11,923 nt of DNA, from contig CAZOKN010000051.1 of assembly GCA_964580525.1 (NCBI GenBank), forward strand, positions 1 to 11,923. The letters are read 5' to 3'. Position 1 is the first letter of the stretch. Every line of letters starts with the position of its first letter. Below are positions 6,956 to 11,923 of the stretch, piece by piece. The DNA is from CAZOKN01 sp964580525 (GTDB taxonomy: Bacteria > Pseudomonadota > Alphaproteobacteria > Rickettsiales > UBA6187). The notes beneath the pieces are model-generated. The model had not been told where the DNA came from, searched no databases, and was given only the letters and a program-made list of their open reading frames with translations. A program made the position numbers and the translations under genes.

Positions 6956-7698
6956 TGACGGCGTCGCTTAGTCGATTACAGACATTCTTTGGCCATCTTG
7001 ATGCACGAGAATTGCTCAGCGCGATGATAAAAGATGAGTTCAAAGGACAGATAGCGTTGGTATCGTCTTTTGGTGCGGGTTCCGCATTGCTACTTTCGCT
7101 TGTGGCTGAAGTAGAAAAAAATACGCCTGTTTTATTTTTAGAAACAGAAAAACATTTTTCTGAAACTTTGGAATATGTTGAAACCATAAAGAAAAAGCTA
7201 GGGCTTACTAATGTAATATTTCTTAAGCCAAGGCAGGAATTGGTTACCAAGATAGATCCTAATGGCGACTTATGGAAAACCCAGCCGAACAGATGTTGCT
7301 GGATGAGAAAAGTTGAGCCGTTGCAGAGGGCTTTGGATGAAGGTGGGTATAAAGCGATTATAACGGGTAGAAAGCGTTACCAGACCAAGCAACGCCATGA
7401 AATGGAAACTATAGAGCTGAATGAAGATGGTCGTTTTAGAGTTAATCCTTTAGCTAACTGGACAAAAGAGCGTTCAGCGGAAGAGTTTGAAAAAAGAAAT
7501 TTGCCTGAGCATCCATTGCTTGCTAAAGGTTATCTTTCAATTGGCTGCGAACCTTGCACAAGGCCGGTGAAAGCTGGAGAAGATGAGCGGGCGGGGCGTT
7601 GGGCGCATACGGCGGAATTGCCGGGTGGGGAACAAAAGGTTGAGTGTGGTATTCATATTGAAGGTAGTGCGCCAGGAAAACCAGATTGGAATATATAA
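6955..7698 (+). CDS. cysH: Adenylylsulfate (APS) reductase, [4Fe-4S] assimilatory type
   Basis: Reduces APS to sulfite and AMP using thioredoxin or glutaredoxin. Its 247 residues are typical of CysH. The PP-loop-like segment SSFGAGSALLL lies near residue 38, in the usual place. Two cysteine pairs, C114-C115 (NRCCWMRK) and C198/C201 (GCEPC), are the iron-sulfur ligands that mark APS reductases and are missing from enterobacterial PAPS reductase. The catalytic cysteine is C231 in the C-terminal ECGIH motif. The gene starts inside the stop codon of the siroheme gene and is followed after 23 bases by cysD. The old name cysH covers both substrates; the cysteine pattern argues for APS (EC 1.8.4.10). 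Notably an APS kinase domain is still encoded downstream. Confidence 0.94.
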   Translation: MTASLSRLQTFFGHLDARELLSAMIKDEFKGQIALVSSFGAGSALLLSLVAEVEKNTPVLFLETEKHFSETLEYVETIKKKLGLTNVIFLKPRQELVTKIDPNGDLWKTQPNRCCWMRKVEPLQRALDEGGYKAIITGRKRYQTKQRHEMETIELNEDGRFRVNPLANWTKERSAEEFEKRNLPEHPLLAKGYLSIGCEPCTRPVKAGEDERAGRWAHTAELPGGEQKVECGIHIEGSAPGKPDWNI

Positions 7699-7721
7699 TT
7701 TAATAAAAAGAGAGTTTAGAA

Positions 7722-8570
7722 ATGACGGTCAGAGAAATGGATCATTTGGACAAACTAGAAGCACAAAGCGTCTATATTTTTAGAGAAGCTTTTAACAAAA
7801 TAAAAAAGATGGGCATGTTCTGGTCTTTTGGTAAGGATAGTACGGTGATGATTCATCTCGCGCGTAAAGCGTTCCTTGGCAAAGTTCCATTCCCTCTTAT
7901 TCATTGCGATACCGAGCTTGAAATGGAAGAGGTTTATGCTTATCGTGATAAATACACAAAAGAGTGGAAGATTGATCTTATAACGGAGATCTGCCCGCCA
8001 CTTGAAACAACAGACCCAACACTGCCTGCGGCTGCCCGTCTTGCTGCACGTAAAACTGGTGGTGTAAAGCAGGTTATGGCCAAGTATAAATTTGGCGGCC
8101 TGGTTGCCGGTATAAGACGTGACGAAGAAGGCACGCGTGCGAAAGAGCGTTATTTTAGTCCGCGCAATTCTGAAAGTCAGTGGGATGTTAAAGATCAGCC
8201 GCCTGAGTTTTGGGATCAATATACAACGGATTTTCCACCAGGAACCCATGTGAGAATCCATCCTCTTCTACACTGGACTGAGCTAGATGTTTGGCAATAT
8301 ATAAAACGTGAAAATATACCAATGGTGCCATTATATTTTGCAAAGCCTTATCACGAGTTTGAAGGCCGTGATTTTGGTGGCGCGATGATGCGTTTCCGTT
8401 CTCTTGGAGAAAAAGGAATTACCTGGCCGTTAGCAAGCCATGCTACAAATATTGATGAAATTATCGAAGAGCTGAAAGTAACCAAGGTTTCTGAGCGTTC
8501 TGGCCGTCCTATGGGCGCTGATGAGGATGAGTCAAGCTTTGAGAGACTCAGAGCTGATGGGTATATGTAG
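7722..8570 (+). CDS. cysD: Sulfate adenylyltransferase subunit 2 (ATP sulfurylase small subunit)
   Basis: With CysN it makes APS and pyrophosphate from sulfate and ATP; this subunit holds the adenylating site. Its 282 residues are somewhat shorter than E. coli CysD (302). The PP-loop reads SFGKDS (E. coli SIGKDS) and is followed by TVMIHLARKAF. Other family blocks are GIRRDEEGTRAKERYFSPR, HPLLHWTELDVWQYI, a SERSGR motif and a terminal GYM. The region that reads TLGCWPLTGAVES in E. coli is SLGEKGITWPLAS here, so the conserved Cys and TG are absent. This and CPPLETTDPTLP upstream place it in a divergent CysD subgroup that I recall from alphaproteobacteria. AAAAGAGAG at 7706-7714 supports the ATG at 7722; an ATG at 7737 (MDHLDKLEAQ) also matches the start of many relatives. 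The neighbouring cysNC supplies the partner. Confidence 0.93.
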   Translation: MTVREMDHLDKLEAQSVYIFREAFNKIKKMGMFWSFGKDSTVMIHLARKAFLGKVPFPLIHCDTELEMEEVYAYRDKYTKEWKIDLITEICPPLETTDPTLPAAARLAARKTGGVKQVMAKYKFGGLVAGIRRDEEGTRAKERYFSPRNSESQWDVKDQPPEFWDQYTTDFPPGTHVRIHPLLHWTELDVWQYIKRENIPMVPLYFAKPYHEFEGRDFGGAMMRFRSLGEKGITWPLASHATNIDEIIEELKVTKVSERSGRPMGADEDESSFERLRADGYM

Positions 8571-8620
8571 TTAACAACTAGTAATTAGCAATCAATAACA
8601 ATTTAGAAAGGAAATTAATT

Positions 8621-9064
8621 ATGCCAAATTATAAAATTTTGTCTTTCCTTATACTAGCTTTTTCACCTTCTTTATTGAATGCAGCTGAATTGCAAGAAGT
8701 TAAAAGTTTTAGCTGTAATTATAATCTATCATCTACTGCAAATAGCAACAGGGCGGAATTTGCTCCTAAGGCTAATTCTAAGGAAGAAATATCTCTGAAA
8801 TTTGAAGTGGTGGATGCAGAAAATGCCAAAGGTCGTATGGTAGAAAACGCAAAAGATCAGGATGTTCAAGTTATATCTGGTGATGGCATTATTACTTTTT
8901 TGTCAAAAGATGATGCAGGAAAAGTTCTTGTGACCAGCATTTATGGACAAAAAGATGGTATGGGCCGTTACTTCAGCTCATACTCAAAACACGCAGAGAC
9001 GCCTGCTAATGCTACATCATCCCAGTGGTACGGTGTTTGTGTAGGAAGTTATTCAGGTATTTAA
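8621..9064 (+). CDS. Small exported protein of unknown function inside the cys cluster
   Basis: Protein of 147 residues that I do not recognise. The N-terminus is a clear Sec signal peptide: a lysine at 5, a hydrophobic core over about residues 6-19 and a likely cleavage at the LNAA site near residues 21-22. There is no lipobox, so the product should be soluble in the periplasm or secreted. The mature protein is rich in Ser, Lys and Glu, looks like a small beta-rich domain, and has two cysteines (C32 near the start and C140 near the end) that could form one disulfide. AGAAAGGA at 8605-8612 is a strong ribosome site. It sits 50 bases after cysD and 22 before cysNC on the same strand, with no visible terminator, so it is probably co-transcribed. 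A link to sulfate is only suggested by position. Confidence 0.75.
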   Translation: MPNYKILSFLILAFSPSLLNAAELQEVKSFSCNYNLSSTANSNRAEFAPKANSKEEISLKFEVVDAENAKGRMVENAKDQDVQVISGDGIITFLSKDDAGKVLVTSIYGQKDGMGRYFSSYSKHAETPANATSSQWYGVCVGSYSGI

Positions 9065-9086
9065 TTAATATTAAGGGAAGACAGTA

Positions 9087-11033
9087 ATGCAAGCACAGAA
9101 AAAAACAGCAGCAATTGCAGATAAAGCAATAGATCGCGAGCAGATGAAGATAGTGATTGTTGGTCACGTTGACCATGGTAAATCTACCCTCGTTGGTAGG
9201 TTGTTTCATGATACTGATTCATTGCCAGACGGCAAGTTTGAGCAGATTCAGGCTATGTGTAAAAGACGCGGTATGCAGTTTGAGTGGTCGTTTTTGATGG
9301 ATGCATTGCAAGCCGAAAGAGATCAAGAAATAACAATAGATACCTCGCAAATATGGTTCAAAACCAAAAAGCGTGATTATGTTATTATTGATGCTCCTGG
9401 CCATAAAGAATTTCTAAAAAACATGATCTCTGGTGCTGCGATGAGTGAAGCGGCATTGTTGATTATAGACGCAAAGGAAGGTGTTAAAGAACAATCAAAA
9501 AGGCATGGTTATTTATTACATTTGCTGGGCGTAAGGCAGATTACTGTTGCGGTTAACAAGATGGATCTTGTTGATTATTCTGAATCTGAATTTAAAAAAA
9601 TCGAAAAAGAATATAGAAAATATCTGAAAGAAATAGGTGTTGAACCTAGAGATATAATCCCGATTGCTGCACGTGAAGGCGAAAATATGGTTAAAAAGTC
9701 GGAAAACATGTCTTGGTATAAAGGCCCAACAGTAATTGAAGCGCTAGATAATTTTGAAAAAAAACCAGAGCTTTATGATCTTCCTTTACGTTTTCCAATT
9801 CAGGACGTTTATCGTTTTGACGAACATAAAAGAATCTTTGCGGGACGTATTGAAAGTGGAAAAATAAAAGTTGGCGATGAATTGATTTTTTCGCCATCAA
9901 ACAAAACATCTAAAGTTACCTCTATAGAAATTTGGGGAGCAGCAAAGCCCTGGAAAGAAGCTGCTGCTGGGCATTGTATAGGTATAACACTTGATGAACA
10001 AATTTTCGTTGAGCGTGGTGAAGTGGCATCACTTAGGAAAGATGCACCAGTACTTACCAATTTATTCCGTGCCAGAATTTTTTGGCTAGGGAAAGAGCCT
10101 TTGGAAGTTGGTAAACGTTATGTGATGAAGATCAACACAAGTGAGTATAAGGTTGAGTTGCGTGAGATTGAGCAGGTTGTAAGTACTGATGATCTTTCGC
10201 ATAAACAGGCAAAGAAAGTTGATAAAAACGGTGTAGCGGAAGTTGTTTTCCACGTGCGTGGACTTGCGGCTTTAGATGAGTTTGAAAGTAATCCAAAAAC
10301 TGGCCGTTTCATGTTGATGGATGGCTATACTGTTGCTGGTGGTGGTATTATCAGCATGGAAGGTTTTTCGAATCAACGTGTTGAGAAACAGTTTAAATCA
10401 GAGCATTTATTTGCTGTGGATGACGTTATAACATCACAGCAAAGGGCATTGAATAATGGCCACACAGGTGGAATATTGTGGTTTAGCGGTTTATCGGGTG
10501 CAGGAAAGACAACTTTAGCTATGGAACTTGAAAGGCGTTTATTTGCCAAAGGTTACCAGGTTTATGTTTTAGATGGCGATAATATCAGAAAAGGTCTATG
10601 TGCTGATTTGGGCTTTGATCATAAAGATAGATCAGAAAATTTGAGACGTGTGAGCGAAGTTGCTGCTTTGTTTGCTAAAGCTGGAATTATAGTTATTACA
10701 GCATTTATATCGCCTTATGCGGATGATAGAAAGCGTGCGCGTAGTTCTATGCCTGATAATTTCCACAGCATATATATCAAGGCTGATTTGAAAACTTGTG
10801 AAAAGCGTGATCCTAAAGGTTTGTATAAAAAAGCAAGATCAGGAGAACTCAAAAATTTCACAGGCGTTTCTGATAAATTTGAAGAGCCTGAAAACGCTGA
10901 TTTGATTATTGAAAATGGTTCACAAAGCATAGCAAAAAGCGTTAATCAACTTGAAGAATATGTGGAAGCTAACTTTGTTGCACCAGTTAGAAATGCTGGC
11001 AAGAAGGAAGATTTCCCAGGTACTGGTATTTAG
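9087..11033 (+). CDS. cysNC: Bifunctional sulfate adenylyltransferase subunit 1 / APS kinase (CysN-CysC fusion)
   Basis: The N-terminal part is the GTPase subunit that drives ATP sulfurylase with CysD; the C-terminal part phosphorylates APS to PAPS. The protein has 648 residues. GTPase motifs: GHVDHGKS (26-33), EITID near 81-85, DAPGH (102-106) and NKMD (157-160), followed by EF-Tu-like beta-barrel domains to about residue 440. The APS kinase domain begins near 460, with its P-loop GLSGAGKTT at 468-476, DGDNIRKGL, the FISPY segment at 540-544 and RDPKGLYKKARSGELKNFTG. The G-domain wording (SFLMDALQAERDQ, then DAPGHKEFLKNM) is closer to EF-Tu than E. coli CysN (DTPGHEQYTRNM), matching the divergent CysD. 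AAGGGAAG at 9073-9080 supports the ATG. Relatives include rhizobial NodQ, where PAPS feeds sulfotransferases. Confidence 0.95.
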   Translation: MQAQKKTAAIADKAIDREQMKIVIVGHVDHGKSTLVGRLFHDTDSLPDGKFEQIQAMCKRRGMQFEWSFLMDALQAERDQEITIDTSQIWFKTKKRDYVIIDAPGHKEFLKNMISGAAMSEAALLIIDAKEGVKEQSKRHGYLLHLLGVRQITVAVNKMDLVDYSESEFKKIEKEYRKYLKEIGVEPRDIIPIAAREGENMVKKSENMSWYKGPTVIEALDNFEKKPELYDLPLRFPIQDVYRFDEHKRIFAGRIESGKIKVGDELIFSPSNKTSKVTSIEIWGAAKPWKEAAAGHCIGITLDEQIFVERGEVASLRKDAPVLTNLFRARIFWLGKEPLEVGKRYVMKINTSEYKVELREIEQVVSTDDLSHKQAKKVDKNGVAEVVFHVRGLAALDEFESNPKTGRFMLMDGYTVAGGGIISMEGFSNQRVEKQFKSEHLFAVDDVITSQQRALNNGHTGGILWFSGLSGAGKTTLAMELERRLFAKGYQVYVLDGDNIRKGLCADLGFDHKDRSENLRRVSEVAALFAKAGIIVITAFISPYADDRKRARSSMPDNFHSIYIKADLKTCEKRDPKGLYKKARSGELKNFTGVSDKFEEPENADLIIENGSQSIAKSVNQLEEYVEANFVAPVRNAGKKEDFPGTGI

Positions 11034-11037
11034 AAAA

Positions 11038-11066
11038 TTAGAATTCTAAGATTCTAGAGTTCTTAG
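11038..11066. repeat. AT-rich palindrome cluster after cysNC
   Basis: TTAGAATTCTAA (11038-11049) is a perfect 12-base palindrome, and CTAAGA (11046-11051) pairs with TCTTAG (11061-11066) around a nine-base loop. The stems are AT-rich and no T run follows, so this is not a convincing terminator. It may be a weak hairpin affecting read-through from cysNC to the next gene, or chance in AT-rich DNA. Confidence 0.35.
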
Positions 11067-11101
11067 TACAGCTATGTGATTTAGAAAGGAATAAAAATAT
11101 T

Positions 11102-11923
11102 ATGTCTTCGTTAAAACTTGGTTTTAATTTGGAATTTAACGATTTATACGCAAGAAGCGGTCTTGCAAAGATTGATGCTTTGTTTGTTAAAGAACTGGCG
11201 GAAGCAAATGCTGATTTGCATAATAAGCTTGTTGCTGCAAGGCTTGATAAGAATGAGTTTGCAGAAAAAGATATTTCGAATTTGCTGATAGATATTGCTC
11301 CGCATGTCGAAGATTTTATTGCAAAACTTTTTGGCATCAGAAAAGAAGTTGATGGTCTGGTTTCTCAGCATAGTGAACTTGCAAATATTTACACATGCAA
11401 AAGGTTGTTTGTTCAAAGACAGGTAGCAAAAAAATATAAAGAGACAGATGCAGCATCTTTTGATGGTGCGGAGATTAGAAGCGAACTTGAAAAACTATTT
11501 AAAGCTGAATTTTCTGAAAAAACTTATTCTGATACAGTAAATGCTTGGTTAGAAGCAAAAGAGTCTAATGAAGAAAATATTGATTTGGCAACTAAATATG
11601 CGGCATGGGCGCTTTATACTGAAGAAGGCCAAAAATATCATAAGAAGGGCGTGCTATTTAAAGTTCCAAAGAAATTGGACTTTTTTAATTTAGTTCCGGT
11701 TGAAACAGAAGTTGTGCATGGTGTTACTGTGCAAAAACTTTCTGATGAACATTTACGTTATAGGGAAGGTTTTTCTCTGACTGATAAAGGCGGCAGTTTG
11801 CTGCAGGCGTTGGATGATGCGAACTATTGTATTTATTGCCATAATCAAGGGAAAGATTCTTGTTCTAAAGGTTTAAAAGAAAAAGACGGCCAGTACAAAA
11901 AAACTGTTTTCGATGTAAAGCAG
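11102..11923 (+). CDS. N-terminal part of a large putative FAD/NAD(P)-dependent iron-sulfur oxidoreductase (truncated by the window edge)
   Basis: The frame is open from the ATG at 11102 to the window end, 274 codons, with no stop. AGAAAGGA at 11083-11090 is the ribosome site. The first 230 residues are mostly helical and charged (FVKELAEANADLHNKL, IDIAPHVEDFIAKLFGI). They are followed by a cysteine motif, YCIYCHNQGKDSC, with C243, C246 and C254 in a C-x2-C-x7-C pattern and a lysine-rich continuation, which looks like an iron-sulfur ligand set. From memory this layout and the 'CHNQGKDSCSKGL' wording belong to a family of about 1,100-residue alphaproteobacterial pyridine nucleotide-disulfide oxidoreductases, with FAD- and NAD(P)-binding domains of the GltD kind further along; those domains are outside the window, so this rests on recall. 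It follows cysNC by 68 bases on the same strand. Its substrate is unknown, and a role as electron donor for the cys pathway is only a guess. Confidence 0.6.
   Translation, partial: MSSLKLGFNLEFNDLYARSGLAKIDALFVKELAEANADLHNKLVAARLDKNEFAEKDISNLLIDIAPHVEDFIAKLFGIRKEVDGLVSQHSELANIYTCKRLFVQRQVAKKYKETDAASFDGAEIRSELEKLFKAEFSEKTYSDTVNAWLEAKESNEENIDLATKYAAWALYTEEGQKYHKKGVLFKVPKKLDFFNLVPVETEVVHGVTVQKLSDEHLRYREGFSLTDKGGSLLQALDDANYCIYCHNQGKDSCSKGLKEKDGQYKKTVFDVKQ

Noticed and set aside
7755..8261. Open frame of 168 codons on the - strand over cysD
   Set aside because: Long but fully antisense to conserved CysD motifs; no plausible start context.
8571..8620. Possible terminator or promoter between cysD and the exported protein gene
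   Set aside because: Only short AT-rich imperfect symmetry is present, with no stable stem and T run and no convincing -35/-10 pair.
11144..11416. Antisense open frames over the start of the last gene (also 11038-11337)
   Set aside because: They overlap a + strand frame that is open for 274 codons with a good ribosome site and protein-like composition.

Overview
The window is an AT-rich bacterial chromosome segment that looks alphaproteobacterial. It carries a tkt-gap-pgk order typical of that class, a two-cysteine-pair [4Fe-4S]-type CysH, a fused CysNC, and at the right edge the start of a large oxidoreductase of a kind I recall from Rhodospirillales-like genomes. I cannot name a genus. No tRNA, rRNA, CRISPR array, insertion sequence or phage gene is visible, and genes are tightly packed.

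Positions 1-435: one open frame that is not one gene. Its first ~290 bases are GC-rich and encode part of a 3-hydroxyacyl-CoA dehydrogenase. Its last ~140 bases are AT-rich and encode the C-terminus of transketolase. The join is in frame at a short motif (Gly-Trp-Glu-Lys) that both families can carry. A chimeric assembly is the simplest explanation; true recombination is not excluded. Positions 445-3161: gap, pgk and a small lipoprotein gene follow on the + strand and end at a strong hairpin terminator (3135-3161). The GAPDH has lost the usual NAD-selecting aspartate, which suggests NADP use. Positions 3160-4407: dctA, a dicarboxylate:cation symporter, lies on the - strand and shares the bidirectional terminator.

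Positions 4408-4618 are a divergent control region with a perfect 11-bp inverted repeat plus an extra half-site, and candidate promoters facing both ways. From 4619 to 11033 runs an assimilatory sulfate reduction cluster: cysI (sulfite reductase hemoprotein), a siroheme-forming dehydrogenase/ferrochelatase, cysH (APS reductase), cysD, a small exported protein of unknown role, and cysNC. The right edge (11102 onward) is the N-terminal part of a large, cysteine-motif-bearing putative FAD/NAD(P) oxidoreductase.

How they fit: CysD and the CysN half make APS from sulfate, CysH reduces APS to sulfite, and CysI reduces sulfite to sulfide using siroheme completed by the preceding enzyme. The CysC half makes PAPS, which this type of CysH should not require. 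No CysJ flavoprotein is present, so the electron donor of CysI is open; the last gene is a speculative candidate. I see no wholly new system. The points most worth checking are the chimeric left edge, the GAPDH cofactor residues, the palindromic control region, the exported protein inside the sulfur operon and the terminal oxidoreductase.
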